A DNA stretch of 64,000 nucleotides from Hymenobacter sp. YC55. Lineage in GTDB: Bacteria; Bacteroidota; Bacteroidia; Cytophagales; Hymenobacteraceae. The notes beneath the pieces were generated by a model. The model saw only the letters and a program-made list of their open reading frames with translations. It ran no database searches and was not told where the DNA came from. Position 1 is the first letter of the stretch, and every line of letters begins with the position of its first letter. A program made the translations under genes and the position numbers. Location of the stretch: the NCBI RefSeq assembly GCF_029433095.1, contig NZ_JARNTX010000004.1, positions 372,001-436,000 of the forward strand, in the 5' to 3' direction. Shown here piece after piece: positions 17,047 through 26,337 of the stretch.

Positions 17047-18198
17047 ATGAAATATCTCTCTTCTTCCGCTGTTCTTGCCTTGGCTCTGCTAGCTGCCTGC
17101 GGCGGGCAAAAGGAACCGGCTGCCGAACTCGCCGAATTGAAAAAGGAACAGGCTGCCACGCAAGCCAAAATTGCCGCCCTCGAATCGAAAGGTGGCGCCA
17201 AGGCCGGCACTGAAGGTGCTGAAGGCGGCGAAGCCGCTGGCGGCCCGGTACAGGCGGTGCCCGTATCGGTGTTGAAAGTGGCGCCCGAAAGCTTCAAGAG
17301 CTACCTTGAAGTACAGGGCCGGGCCGATTTCGACCAGAATGCTACCGTAGCCGCTCGCTCGGCCGGTACGCTCACCAACGTGCGGGTGCAGCGCGGCGAC
17401 CGGGTAGGTAAAGGCCAGGTACTGGCTTCTATCGACGCTTCGGTACTCGATGCCAGCATTGCCGAACTGCGCACCCGGATGGACTTAGCCCGCGTGATTT
17501 ACGAAAAGCAGGACCGCCTCTGGAAGCAGCAAATCGGTACCGAGATTCAGTATCTGCAAGCCAAGAACAACTACGAAGCTCTGCAGCGCAACCTGACTAC
17601 CCTCAACCGCCAGCGCGAACTCTATAGCGTGGTAGCGCCCTTCAGCGGCACCGTAGACGATGTACTGCCTAAACTAGGTGAAACAGTGGCACCAGGTGCG
17701 CCCGTGGTACGCCTCGTAAGCGGCCAAGGTGCCAAAATCGTGGCCGACGTGTCGGAAGCTTATGCTTCCCGCATCAAGGCTGGCGACAAAGCTCTGGTAA
17801 CCGTTCCTGATTTAGGTAGCGAAGAACTGCCTGCTACGGTGCGGGTTGTAAGCCAGACTATTAACCCCACCAGCCGCACCTTTATGGTGGAGCTGCGCCT
17901 AGCTGGCAACGGCGCTGCCCGCCTGAGCCCCAACATGGTGGCCACTGTGCGTATTCAGAACTACAACCGTCCGAATGCCACCGTTCTGCCCGTTGACTTG
18001 GTGCAGCGTGATGAGCAGAACAGCTACGTGCTGGTAGTGCAAGAGAAAAACGGGAAGAAGGTAGCGGCCAAGCGCGTCATCCAAACCGGCAACACCTACA
18101 ACGGCAAAGTGGAAGTTACTAGCGGCCTGCAAACCAACGACCAAGTTATTTCGGCCGGCTATCAAAATCTCAATGAAGGTCAGGCCGTTAGCATCTAA
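17047..18198 (+). CDS. RND efflux periplasmic adaptor lipoprotein
   Basis: The 383-residue membrane fusion protein links the RND pump with TolC. The lipobox LLAAC gives lipid attachment at C18. A short lysine/alanine-rich coiled coil (about 28-52) follows, then the barrel-sandwich domain with ARSAGTLTNVRVQRGDRVGKGQ (about 100-120), an alpha-helical hairpin (about 140-200) and the beta-barrel and membrane-proximal domains. It lies between tolC and the permease gene, with gaps of 105 and 137 bp. Confidence 0.92.
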   Translation: MKYLSSSAVLALALLAACGGQKEPAAELAELKKEQAATQAKIAALESKGGAKAGTEGAEGGEAAGGPVQAVPVSVLKVAPESFKSYLEVQGRADFDQNATVAARSAGTLTNVRVQRGDRVGKGQVLASIDASVLDASIAELRTRMDLARVIYEKQDRLWKQQIGTEIQYLQAKNNYEALQRNLTTLNRQRELYSVVAPFSGTVDDVLPKLGETVAPGAPVVRLVSGQGAKIVADVSEAYASRIKAGDKALVTVPDLGSEELPATVRVVSQTINPTSRTFMVELRLAGNGAARLSPNMVATVRIQNYNRPNATVLPVDLVQRDEQNSYVLVVQEKNGKKVAAKRVIQTGNTYNGKVEVTSGLQTNDQVISAGYQNLNEGQAVSI

Positions 18199-18335
18199 CA
18201 ACTGGCAGTTCTCAGCTACAAGCTTTGCCTTGCCATCTGTTGCTCGTGACTTCGTGACTTATAGCCCTAAACAAGAAAGCCATTCGTCCATTCAAGCCGG
18301 AAGCTTAGCGCTTACCGCTTGTAGCTAAATTAAAT

Positions 18336-21300
18336 ATGCAAGACGTAGAAAAAGAATTTGGCCCTACCAGTTGGTCTATTGATAATAAGACCAGCATCTA
18401 CATTATCACGCTCATCTTGTGCATTGCGGGCATTTTTGCCTACATCAAGTTGGGCAAGGAAAACTTCCCCGACATCGTGATTCCGCGTATCATCGTGGCC
18501 ACGGTGTATCCGGGCACTTCGCCGGCCGACATCGAGAACTTGGTGACGCGCCAGTTGGAGAAGGAAATCAAGTCGGTAAACGGGGTGAAGAAAATCAACT
18601 CCACCTCCAACCAGGACTATTGCATCGTCGACATCGAGTTCAACTCCAACGTGGACGTGCAGTATGCCAAGCAGCTCATCAAGGACGCCGTAGATAAGGC
18701 CGCCGATGAGTTGCCCAACGACTTGCCTTCGCCGCCTACCGTGAACGAAGTAAACTTGTCGGAGCTGCCCATCATGCAAATCAACTTGGCCGGCAACTTG
18801 CCGAGCAGCCAGTTGAAGAAGTATGCCGACGACTTCCAGGATAAAATCGAAGCTCTGCCCGAAATCACCCGCGTCGATATTGTAGGTGCGCTCGATCAGC
18901 AGGTGAACGTGGACGTGGACCTCTACAAGCTTCAGGCTTCGCGCCTAAGCTTCGGCGACATCGAGCGGGCCATTGCCAGCGAAAACATTACCATCTCGGG
19001 GGGCTCTATTGATGTAGGCGACCAAACGCGCGCCGTGCGGGTAGCCGGCCAGTACGTGCGGGCTGCCGACATTGCCAACATTCAAGTGAAAAACCTGAAT
19101 GGCTCGTCGGTACGCCTCGGTGATATTGCCACTGTAGAAGATGCCTTCAAAGACCGGGAAAGCTACGCCCGCCTCGACGGCAAAACGTCGATTAGCCTGA
19201 ACGTAGTGAAGCGCCAGGGTGAGAACCTGATTGAAGCCTCCGATAAGATCAAGGAGATTATCAAAGACTCCAAGTCTTCGCTGCCTACCGAGCTGGACAT
19301 CACCATCACCGGTGACACTTCCAATGACACCCGCGTAACCCTCAACGACCTGATCAACACCATCATCATCGGTTTCATCCTCGTAACCGTGATTCTGATG
19401 TTCTTCATGGGTACCACCAACGCCCTGTTCGTGGGCTTGTCGGTGCCGATTTCCATGTTCCTGGCTTTCCTGGTGCTGCCCGTCATGGACTTCTCACTGA
19501 ACATGATTGTGCTCTTCGCCTTCCTGCTGGCCCTCGGTATTGTGGTCGACGACGCCATTGTGGTAATCGAAAACACGCACCGTCTGCTGCACGAGCACCC
19601 CAACCTGACGACGGCGCAGGCGGCTAAGTTTGCTGCTGGTGAAGTGTTCATCCCGGTGCTAGCTGGTACGCTCACCACCGTAGCGCCTTTCGTGCCGCTT
19701 ATGTTCTGGCCGGGCATCGTGGGTAGCTTCATGTTCTACCTGCCCGTTACGCTCATCATCACGCTCATGTCGTCGCTGATTGTGGCCTTCATCATGAACC
19801 CGGTGTTTGCCGTGAGCTTCATGCAGCGCGAAGACCACGCTGGCGAACATAAGGTTGAAGGCAAGCCAAGACTGTCCCGCGGCTTCCTAATTGGATTGGG
19901 CGTACTGGCCCTGATTGCGCTTATCGGCTACGTGAGCGGCTCGACGTTCGTAGGCAACCTGTTTGTTACCATCCTAGTGCTGTGCTTGCTCAACGAGTTT
20001 GTGTTCGTGCACCTGATTGCTGGGTTCCAAACCAAGGTACTGCCCCGCATGCAGCACGGATATGGTCGTCTCGTGAACTGGGCTATCAATTGGCCAAAGC
20101 TCATTATGGCGAGCATGGTGGTCTTGTTCGTTGTCTCAATTTTTGCTGTGGCCGCCCGCAAGCCCAAGGTGGACTTCTTCCCCAAAGGTGATCCTAAGTT
20201 TATCTACTCCTACCTGAAAATGCCAGTTGGTACGCGGGTAGAAGTAACGGACTCCATAGCGCGGGTGATGGAGAAGCGCATCTACGGTGTAATTGGCCAC
20301 AACAACCACGATGTGGAGTCGGTGATTACCAACGTGGCCATTGGTGCCGGCGACCCGGGTGAAGCCACGGCTACCGGCGTGTCGCAGTCCAACTTGGCGA
20401 AAGTAGCGGTGGCCTTCAAGGAAACCAGTGAGCGCACCGGCGTTCCGACCAGCACCTACATGGACAAGATTCGGGAAGTGGTGAAAGGTATTCCCGGCGC
20501 CGAAATTTCTGTTGATCAGGAGTCTAGCGGTCCGCCTACCGGTAAGCCTATTGCCATCGAAGTAGCCGGCGACGATTACCAGCAGCTGGCGGCTCTCTCG
20601 AAGAAGGTAGAGCGCTACATTGATTCGCTCCATATTGGCGGTATCGAAGACTTGCGCTCCAACCTGGAAGACCGGAACCCGGAAATTTCGGTCAACATCA
20701 ACCGCGTACGGGCTAACCGCGAAGGCATCAGCACGGCGCAGATTGGGCAGGAAGTTCGCACGGCCATCTACGGCTTCGAGGCCAGCAAATTCAAAACCTC
20801 CGACGACGATTACCCAATTCAGGTGCGCTACGCCCAGCCGTACCGCGACAACGTAGACGCCATCCTGAATGCCCCGCTCTCGTTCCGCGACGCGACCGGC
20901 CAGATTCGTCAGGTACCGATTTCGGCAGTGGCTGATGTGAAGTACAGCACCACGTACGGCGGCATCAAGCGCAAAGACGTGAAGCGGGTTATCACTATCT
21001 CGTCGAACGTGCTCAACGGCTTCACCGGTCCTGATGTGGTAGCGCAAATCGAGCAGGCGCTTAAGTCGTACCCAACGCCGCCCGGCTATACTATTCGCAT
21101 GGGTGGTGCGCAGGAAGACCAGCAGGAAACCAGCAACTTCCTCGGGGTTGCCGCCATCGGCGCTATCGGCCTCATCTTCCTGGTGCTCGTGACGCAGTTC
21201 AACTCGGTGAGCAAGCCGCTCATCATCCTGACCGAAATTATCTTCTCGGTAATCGGGGTACTGCTTGGTTTGGCCATCACGGGCATGAACGTTAGTATCG

Positions 21301-21776
21301 TAATGACCGGGGTAGGTATCATTGCCCTGGCAGGTATTGTGGTGAAGAACGGCATTCTGCTGGTTGAATTCACGGATATGCTCCGCTCGCAGGGCATGCC
21401 GCTGCGGGAGGCCATCGTATTGGCTGGCCGGACGCGTCTGAACCCTGTAATTCTGACGGCTACTGCGGCTACCCTCGGTCTGATTCCGCTGGCTATCGGC
21501 CTCAACATCGACTTCTACGAGCTGTTCAACAGCGGCCATCCGAACTTCTTTATCGGAGGTGAGTCGGTGGTTTTCTGGGGCCCTTTGGCTTGGACCATCA
21601 TTTTTGGTCTGGTGTTTGCGACCGGTATTACACTGCTAGTAGTACCCGTTATGTACCTGATTACGGAGCGGATCAAAGAGAAGGTTAGCGGCCATTCAGC
21701 TGATAACCACCCGCTGCCACCTGCCGGAGCCGACAAAGTGCGGCCGACTACCTCACCGGCAATGGCAGAAGTCTAG
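18336..21776 (+). CDS. RND-family efflux pump inner membrane permease
   Basis: This 1146-residue proton-driven transporter of the hydrophobe/amphiphile type exports drugs or metabolites through the TolC channel. The TM4 motif GIVVDDAIVVIENTHR (about 399-414) carries the paired aspartates of the proton relay. Two periplasmic pore loops follow TM1 and TM7. It is about 100 residues longer than AcrB-type pumps because of an insertion around residues 500-570 with two extra hydrophobic helices (GFLIGLGVLALIALIGYV and LFVTILVLCLLNEFVFVHL). It is the last gene of the tetR operon and is followed by a hairpin. Confidence 0.93.
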   Translation: MQDVEKEFGPTSWSIDNKTSIYIITLILCIAGIFAYIKLGKENFPDIVIPRIIVATVYPGTSPADIENLVTRQLEKEIKSVNGVKKINSTSNQDYCIVDIEFNSNVDVQYAKQLIKDAVDKAADELPNDLPSPPTVNEVNLSELPIMQINLAGNLPSSQLKKYADDFQDKIEALPEITRVDIVGALDQQVNVDVDLYKLQASRLSFGDIERAIASENITISGGSIDVGDQTRAVRVAGQYVRAADIANIQVKNLNGSSVRLGDIATVEDAFKDRESYARLDGKTSISLNVVKRQGENLIEASDKIKEIIKDSKSSLPTELDITITGDTSNDTRVTLNDLINTIIIGFILVTVILMFFMGTTNALFVGLSVPISMFLAFLVLPVMDFSLNMIVLFAFLLALGIVVDDAIVVIENTHRLLHEHPNLTTAQAAKFAAGEVFIPVLAGTLTTVAPFVPLMFWPGIVGSFMFYLPVTLIITLMSSLIVAFIMNPVFAVSFMQREDHAGEHKVEGKPRLSRGFLIGLGVLALIALIGYVSGSTFVGNLFVTILVLCLLNEFVFVHLIAGFQTKVLPRMQHGYGRLVNWAINWPKLIMASMVVLFVVSIFAVAARKPKVDFFPKGDPKFIYSYLKMPVGTRVEVTDSIARVMEKRIYGVIGHNNHDVESVITNVAIGAGDPGEATATGVSQSNLAKVAVAFKETSERTGVPTSTYMDKIREVVKGIPGAEISVDQESSGPPTGKPIAIEVAGDDYQQLAALSKKVERYIDSLHIGGIEDLRSNLEDRNPEISVNINRVRANREGISTAQIGQEVRTAIYGFEASKFKTSDDDYPIQVRYAQPYRDNVDAILNAPLSFRDATGQIRQVPISAVADVKYSTTYGGIKRKDVKRVITISSNVLNGFTGPDVVAQIEQALKSYPTPPGYTIRMGGAQEDQQETSNFLGVAAIGAIGLIFLVLVTQFNSVSKPLIILTEIIFSVIGVLLGLAITGMNVSIVMTGVGIIALAGIVVKNGILLVEFTDMLRSQGMPLREAIVLAGRTRLNPVILTATAATLGLIPLAIGLNIDFYELFNSGHPNFFIGGESVVFWGPLAWTIIFGLVFATGITLLVVPVMYLITERIKEKVSGHSADNHPLPPAGADKVRPTTSPAMAEV

Positions 21777-21804
21777 ATTCTTTTCGGAGCGGCTTGCAAC
21801 TATT

Positions 21805-21858
21805 CTGGGAGGCAGTATCCTCTTCTAACCAAACGGTTGAAGAGGCGCTTCCTCCCAG
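21805..21858 (+). terminator. Hairpin after the efflux operon
   Basis: A two-part stem. The outer arms are CTGGGAGG/CCTCCCAG. The inner arms are CCTCTTC and AACC paired with GGTT and GAAGAGG around an AAAC loop. A pyrimidine-rich stretch with a run of five T follows at about 21875. It is probably the terminator of the pump operon. Confidence 0.6.
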
Positions 21859-21911
21859 GATGTCTGCCCCTCTTTTTCTATAATACCCCTTGTTCTTTGT
21901 CGTTTAACCTC

Positions 21912-22172
21912 ATGATTTCATCAACGACTCCCGCCTCAAAATCCATTCAGCAGCAAGTGCTGCGTATTATCAGCAAGCGCAAGTCCATCAAGCCGCAGCG
22001 CCTGCGTATCGGTAGCAACCTCAGCCGCGAGCTGGGCTTCGACACGGTTGATGTCGTTGATATTATCATAGAGCTAGAGCGCAGCTTCCACATCACCATT
22101 CCCGACGAAGTGCCCTTGGCTACTGTTGGCGACTTGGTAAGCTACGTAGTCTCGCACGCCCGTGCTGCTTAG
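21912..22172 (+). CDS. Acyl carrier protein-like protein without the attachment serine
   Basis: The 86-residue protein has the four-helix ACP pattern: SIQQQVLRIISKRKSI, NLSRELGFDTVDVVDIIIELERSF, then ITIPDEVPLATVGDLVSYV. In true ACPs the second helix starts with DSL, whose serine carries 4'-phosphopantetheine. Here the motif is DTV, with Thr45 in its place, so normal loading is doubtful. A phosphopantetheine-independent regulatory or structural role is possible. ATG 21912 is chosen because the upstream extension from 21837 overlaps the operon hairpin. A very strong terminator follows. Confidence 0.75.
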   Translation: MISSTTPASKSIQQQVLRIISKRKSIKPQRLRIGSNLSRELGFDTVDVVDIIIELERSFHITIPDEVPLATVGDLVSYVVSHARAA

Positions 22173-22188
22173 CTGAAAGGTAAGTTTT

Positions 22189-22236
22189 GCATACGAAAAA
22201 GGCCCATATCCTGCGATATGGGCCTTTTTCGTATGC
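22189..22236. terminator. Strong bidirectional terminator
   Basis: A perfect 22-bp stem (GCATACGAAAAAGGCCCATATC and complement) with loop CTGC. It lies between the ACP-like gene and the convergent YkvA gene. Confidence 0.92.
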
Positions 22237-22291
22237 GCGAGTTTTAATCAAAAGCTACGTAGCGCTATCTGTGTAGCCGATGGCGTGTGGC

Positions 22292-22987
22292 CTAACGGTC
22301 GTTGCCGCCTGGAACCCCGCCGGTGAAGCCGGTGTCGCTGCCGAAGCGGCTGCTGTCGGTGGTATTGGCAGATCGGTCGGCATGCGGTGTTGCATCAGTG
22401 CTAGCAGAGCCAGTGCTGATGGGCTCACTGGACGCTGGCTTGCTGCTTTCCGGCGATCCTAGACCAGAGTCGGTGTTGGAAGTTGTTGGCTGGGAGGTGG
22501 ACGTTGCGGTGGTAGCCGCAGTGTAGTTGTCGTGCGAAGCGGTATCTCCCGTTACTTCAACTACGCTAGGGCGGGTTTTCTCCCACTCCACAAACTTGTC
22601 CATCTCTTCCTTGATAGTAGTGCCGAACCAGGCAACCAACGCCACGTCATCGAGCAAGCCGAGTACCGGAATAAAATCCGGAATCAGGTCGATAGGGCTC
22701 ATGAAGTAGATGGTAACGGCTACGGCTGCTATTACGGTAGTGGTAGGCAAGCCCGTGTACTCTCCCGCAATGGATGCGCGAATCAGGCGGAAAAGGGTTT
22801 GCATCGTTTCCCAAGCTTCTTGGGCAATAGAGCCGATATCCTTCTTCTCGCTGGCCTTCTTATACGCGTCGTTTAGCAGTTGCTTGACGCGGGTAGGACG
22901 TTTGAGGTATTCTTCTGCGGTGCCCAAAAACTTCTTGAAGAGAGGCGACGAGGCTATCTGGTCGCCCTGGGGATTTTGCTTAGCCAT
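22292..22987 (-). CDS. YkvA-family (DUF1232) membrane protein
   Basis: The 231-residue protein carries the DUF1232 core around residues 85-125: TVIAAVAVTIYFMSPIDLIPDFIPVLGLLDDVAL. This has the conserved PxDLIPDFIP motif and a membrane helix. An N-terminal helical region (about 10-75) precedes it. The tail (about 150-231) is rich in Ser, Thr and Pro and is probably disordered. The family has no established function. It starts 184 bp from the NlpC/P60 gene transcribed in the same direction. Confidence 0.85.
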   Translation of the reverse strand: MAKQNPQGDQIASSPLFKKFLGTAEEYLKRPTRVKQLLNDAYKKASEKKDIGSIAQEAWETMQTLFRLIRASIAGEYTGLPTTTVIAAVAVTIYFMSPIDLIPDFIPVLGLLDDVALVAWFGTTIKEEMDKFVEWEKTRPSVVEVTGDTASHDNYTAATTATSTSQPTTSNTDSGLGSPESSKPASSEPISTGSASTDATPHADRSANTTDSSRFGSDTGFTGGVPGGNDR

Positions 22988-23113
22988 GGTGCAAGAAAAC
23001 TAAGAGTGAAAAGGTGAGGCGGTAAAACTAACTCCAACCCCAACCATTGTTGCCTGCCTATACTGTTTCAGAGCAAAATAGTTATTAGGAGCTTTTGCCG
23101 CCAGAAGCAAACG

Positions 23114-23144
23114 AAAAAGCCCCGCTCGTATACGAACAGGGCTT
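23114..23144 (-). terminator. Terminator after the NlpC/P60 gene
   Basis: On the minus strand AAGCCC and GGGCTT close a stem with a partly paired interior around TATA, followed by TTTTT. It lies 27 bases after the stop codon. Confidence 0.75.
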
Positions 23145-23170
23145 GCAAAGAGGGAGCGTTCGGTGGCCGA

Positions 23171-23782
23171 TTAGTTGGCTTCAACGCGGCCCGCCGCGTA
23201 GAAGTTGCGGTGGTAGTACTGCTGATCGAGGGAACTTACCATGACGCCACCGTTGCAGGCAGAATGCGCAAACTTGCCGTCTTTCAGATAGATACCTACA
23301 TGGTAGATAGGCTGGCCCGGACCCCGACGGAAGAACACTAAGTCGCCGGTTTCCATAGCGTCCTTATCGACGCGCTTCACGCTGCTGAACATGGAGTGCG
23401 AGCTACGCTGGAGCGTGATGCCATACACTTCTTTATAAACGCGGGTTACGAAGCCCGAGCAGTCAGTACCTTTTTTGGAATTGCTGCCGTAGCGGTAAGG
23501 AGTGCCAATCCAGTCGAGGACGGTGCGGAGCAGGTCCTTGTTTTCGGTGCGCTCGAGGTGGACACCAAGTGCCTGACCGTAATAGTCGTAGGCGGCAGAG
23601 TCGCTGGCGGCGGTGTCGCCAGGCTTTTTGTCTTCCTCATCACCGAGGAAGGAGGGGAGCAACGAGGCTTCGGCAACTACAAGGTTTGAAGCGGAAGAGC
23701 CGGAGGTGGTGGGTGTGTTTTCGAAGAAGAAGGAGAGGGCCATAGAGGCCGCGGCGAGGCAATACAGGGGGATGTGCTTCAT
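23171..23782 (-). CDS. NlpC/P60 (C40) cell-wall peptidase
   Basis: A 203-residue protein that should cleave peptide stems of peptidoglycan. The N-terminus (MKHIPLYCLAAASMALSFFF) is a signal peptide or anchor, followed by a low-complexity linker. The catalytic domain spans about 85-200 with C108 in TDCSGF, H161 in YHVGIY and a polar third residue around H173. The typical GTPYRYGSNSKKG lead-in is present. It is flanked by its own terminator and a 307-bp non-coding region upstream. Confidence 0.92.
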   Translation of the reverse strand: MKHIPLYCLAAASMALSFFFENTPTTSGSSASNLVVAEASLLPSFLGDEEDKKPGDTAASDSAAYDYYGQALGVHLERTENKDLLRTVLDWIGTPYRYGSNSKKGTDCSGFVTRVYKEVYGITLQRSSHSMFSSVKRVDKDAMETGDLVFFRRGPGQPIYHVGIYLKDGKFAHSACNGGVMVSSLDQQYYHRNFYAAGRVEAN

Positions 23783-24089
23783 TGTCCGTCGTGGGGTGGC
23801 AAAATAGGTGTTCGGGGTAGGCCGAAGGGACCGGGAAGTACTTCTTATTCGATAGAAGCAGGGTGAAAAAAAGGTGGTAACAAAACCAGAAACAAAGCCA
23901 AAAAACGGTAGGTCACTGTTTCGGCTTATGGTTAAAGCTAAACCAAAAAGGGATGACTATCCAAGTTTGGGACCTAAAATGGCATAATATTCTTGTTTAA
24001 AACCAACTTATTATTGGAAATGGCTTGCAACCAGGTGTAACCAACTCCTTGGTTTTCAACGTATAATCGGCCTTGTTTTTAGCTGCCTT
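23783..24089. other. Non-coding region between divergent genes
   Basis: An AT-rich stretch between the NlpC/P60 and DUF4157-like genes. It presumably holds both promoters, but no exact TAnnTTTG element, terminator or reading frame was recognised. It has several A-rich runs around 23860-23960. Confidence 0.5.
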
Positions 24090-24446
24090 ATGAAGTCCCC
24101 GGTAATCGTCGAAAATTCCCCTATTGCTCGGCTTGCACGAGTCAAGCTTGGTACTCGGAGTGTAGCTATGGTGCTCGGCAGTAAAATCCACTTAAGCGGA
24201 GCAACGCGCGAGGAGTTTCTTAACGATCCGTACTGGGTAGCGCACGAGATGGAACACATTCGGCAGTTCCAGGAGCACGGCAAATTTGGCTTCCTGCGGC
24301 GCTACCTGCTCGACTGGCTGCGCCACGGCTATTACAACATCCCCTTCGAAGTAGCCGCCCGCGAAGCCGCTGTACTTAATGCCGCGCTTTACACCCGCGG
24401 CCAGCCCCTGCCCGACCCCGCCAAAATGCATCAAGGCGCACGGTGA
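24090..24446 (+). CDS. Small DUF4157-like putative metalloprotease
   Basis: The 118-residue protein carries a zincin motif HEMEH at residues 52-56 in YWVAHEMEHIRQFQEHG, followed by GYYNIPFEVAAREA (about 80-93). In Bacteroidota, proteins of this size with a similar HExxH/Q pattern are assigned to DUF4157 or related eCIS-core metalloprotease families. No signal peptide is evident. Protease activity is inferred from the motif only. It converges with the SDR gene, with 83 bp between the stops. Confidence 0.7.
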   Translation: MKSPVIVENSPIARLARVKLGTRSVAMVLGSKIHLSGATREEFLNDPYWVAHEMEHIRQFQEHGKFGFLRRYLLDWLRHGYYNIPFEVAAREAAVLNAALYTRGQPLPDPAKMHQGAR

Positions 24447-24529
24447 GTAAGTAACGCTATATGGGCGGAAATTTGGCTTTCCAATGCTGCTCGTGCAGCT
24501 TAAACACCAACCTCGCCACTTCCCTAAAT

Positions 24530-25261
24530 CTAAAGCGCCGCTAGCCGGCCGCCGTCCACCACCAAGGTGGTGCCATTGATGAAGTTGGCTTCGGGTGAGG
24601 CCATAAAGCAAATGGCCGCCGCTAGCTCGTTGGGAGTGCCTACTTGACCAGTAATTTTCTCTTTGCCGCTTTTTACATTCGGGTTGCTCCAGAGCATGGG
24701 CGTATCAACGGCACCGGGCGCTACGGCGTTGATGCGGGCATGGGTATGCGGTATTTCCAAGCTCAAGCCGCGCACGAAGGCCTCAATGGCACCTTTGCTA
24801 GCGGCGTAGGGCACTACGTTGGGCGTGGTTTGATGAGCGTGCACCGAGCTAACGGCTACAATAGCGCCGCGCTTCATGTGCGGTAAGCACAGCTGCGAGA
24901 GGCGAAAGAGGGCCCGCAGATTCACGTTCATCACTTGGTCCCAATCCTTCGGGTCGAGCTTAAGCAGTGGCTTATAGGTCATGAGGGCTGCATTGCTAAC
25001 CAGCACATCAATCCGGCCCCAGGTGTCTAGTACTTTCCGCACGGCGGCTTGCAGCGGCGCATCCCGGCCAAGGTCAACGTTGATGAAGATGGCCTCACTA
25101 CCGGCTGCTTTTATTTCGCGCACCACCTCGCGGCCATCAGCAGCATCCCGGCCTAGTATGGCTACGCAGCCGCCTTCCCGGCCCATCTGTACGGCCACGG
25201 CCCGCCCGATACCCGATGTGGCTCCCGTAACGAGGCAAATTTTGTTTTTGAAACGCTGCAT
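24530..25261 (-). CDS. SDR-family oxidoreductase (1)
   Basis: A classical short-chain dehydrogenase/reductase of about 243 residues. The nucleotide-binding motif TGATSGIG lies near residues 12-19, NAA(L) near 85-90, the catalytic serine in VAVSSVHAH (about 134-142), and the YxxxK pair in YAASKGAIEA (about 150). The ending NGTTLVVDGG is typical of FabG-like enzymes. The substrate cannot be told. The ATG at 25261 is preferred to the upstream start at 25279, because the latter falls in the T tract of the preceding terminator. Confidence 0.88.
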   Translation of the reverse strand: MQRFKNKICLVTGATSGIGRAVAVQMGREGGCVAILGRDAADGREVVREIKAAGSEAIFINVDLGRDAPLQAAVRKVLDTWGRIDVLVSNAALMTYKPLLKLDPKDWDQVMNVNLRALFRLSQLCLPHMKRGAIVAVSSVHAHQTTPNVVPYAASKGAIEAFVRGLSLEIPHTHARINAVAPGAVDTPMLWSNPNVKSGKEKITGQVGTPNELAAAICFMASPEANFINGTTLVVDGGRLAAL

Positions 25262-25277
25262 AGTCTGTCTGATAGCC

Positions 25278-25319
25278 AAAAAAATTGCCGCTTCCCCGCG
25301 GCAAACGGAAAAGCGGCAA
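25278..25319 (-). terminator. Terminator between the two SDR genes
   Basis: On the minus strand TTGCCGCTT and AAGCGGCAA form the stem, followed by seven T. It separates the two SDR genes and ends about 17 bases before the start of the downstream one. Confidence 0.9.
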
Positions 25320-25341
25320 CCTCAACAATAAGTTTTAACCT

Positions 25342-26145
25342 TTATTCGCTAGGTTCCTCAAATACCTTGCGCATACCAGCCGCTATTATACCATCTGGCG
25401 TGATGTTGGTCAGCATAGCCTGAATCTTGTTCGTAACGCCGGAAATAACCCGGGTTTCTCCTTTCATAAGGGCTTCGTAGCCATCCTTGGCCACGTCTTT
25501 CGGGTCGGCAAGGCCCATGACTCCATGAGCAGCACGAGTATCTTCGGCACCGGCCCGCTCGAAAAAGTCGGTGTCGGTGGCGCCGGGGCACAGGGCAGTT
25601 ACGGTCACGCCGGTGTCCTTTAGCTCGTTCGATAACGCTTCCGAGAAGCTCAACACAAATGACTTGGTGGCCGAATACACCGCCATGTTGGGCGAGGGAG
25701 TGAAGGCCGCAGTGGAAGCCAGCTGTAGAATACGGCCTTTGCCGCGCTTCACCATGTTGTTCCCAAACAGGTACGTCAGCTCGGTCAGAGCAACAATATT
25801 GGTATGAATAACGGCGCGGTTACGAGCCACGTCCGATTCCAGATACGGGCCGAATTCCCCGAACCCAGCATCATTTACCAGGATGTCTACGGCTAGGCCT
25901 TGAGCCGTTACTTGGTCGTAGATGCGCTGGGCAGCTCCGTCGTGGCTGAGGTCCTGGGTGATAAGCGTGGGTTCGATATTGTGTACGGTGCGCAGGTGCT
26001 CGGCAAACTGGTTAAGGCCGCCTGTGTCTTGGTCAACCAGCACCAGCTGGTAGTGGTCTTTGGCAAACAGGTGGGCCAGTTCTTGGCCGATACCGTTGGC
26101 GGCACCTGTGATAAGTGCAACAGAAAGATTAGGGTCGTGTGACAT
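25342..26145 (-). CDS. SDR-family oxidoreductase (2), DltE/YqjQ-like
   Basis: A 267-residue short-chain dehydrogenase. The cofactor motif TGAANGIG lies at 14-21, NDAGFGEFG near 91-99, the serine in LASTAAFTPSP (about 143) and the YSATK pair near 157-161. The pattern NDAGFGxxG and the final GVTNKIQAMLTNITP resemble the DltE/YqjQ group of SDRs rather than FabG. The natural substrate is unknown. A terminator follows, so it is not co-transcribed with the other SDR despite the shared fold. Confidence 0.87.
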   Translation of the reverse strand: MSHDPNLSVALITGAANGIGQELAHLFAKDHYQLVLVDQDTGGLNQFAEHLRTVHNIEPTLITQDLSHDGAAQRIYDQVTAQGLAVDILVNDAGFGEFGPYLESDVARNRAVIHTNIVALTELTYLFGNNMVKRGKGRILQLASTAAFTPSPNMAVYSATKSFVLSFSEALSNELKDTGVTVTALCPGATDTDFFERAGAEDTRAAHGVMGLADPKDVAKDGYEALMKGETRVISGVTNKIQAMLTNITPDGIIAAGMRKVFEEPSE

Positions 26146-26337
26146 GGCTGGCAGGGGTTAAGTGCTTACTGTGTTGTTAAGCTTACTGCCTCAACCATAG
26201 CAAGGTTGTAGGAAGCGTCCAGCCGGAAAATCATATTAACAAAACCGTAACCCGAACAGCTCTTTCAACGAATAATGACGCACCCAAACCGCTGACCAGC
26301 GGGCATTTTACTTTGTTTTACCTTTTCCCTTTGAATC

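Noticed and set aside
20136..21539. 467-codon open frame on the minus strand
   Set aside because: Lies wholly antisense to the RND permease; composition is that of a GC-rich shadow frame without any recognisable domain.
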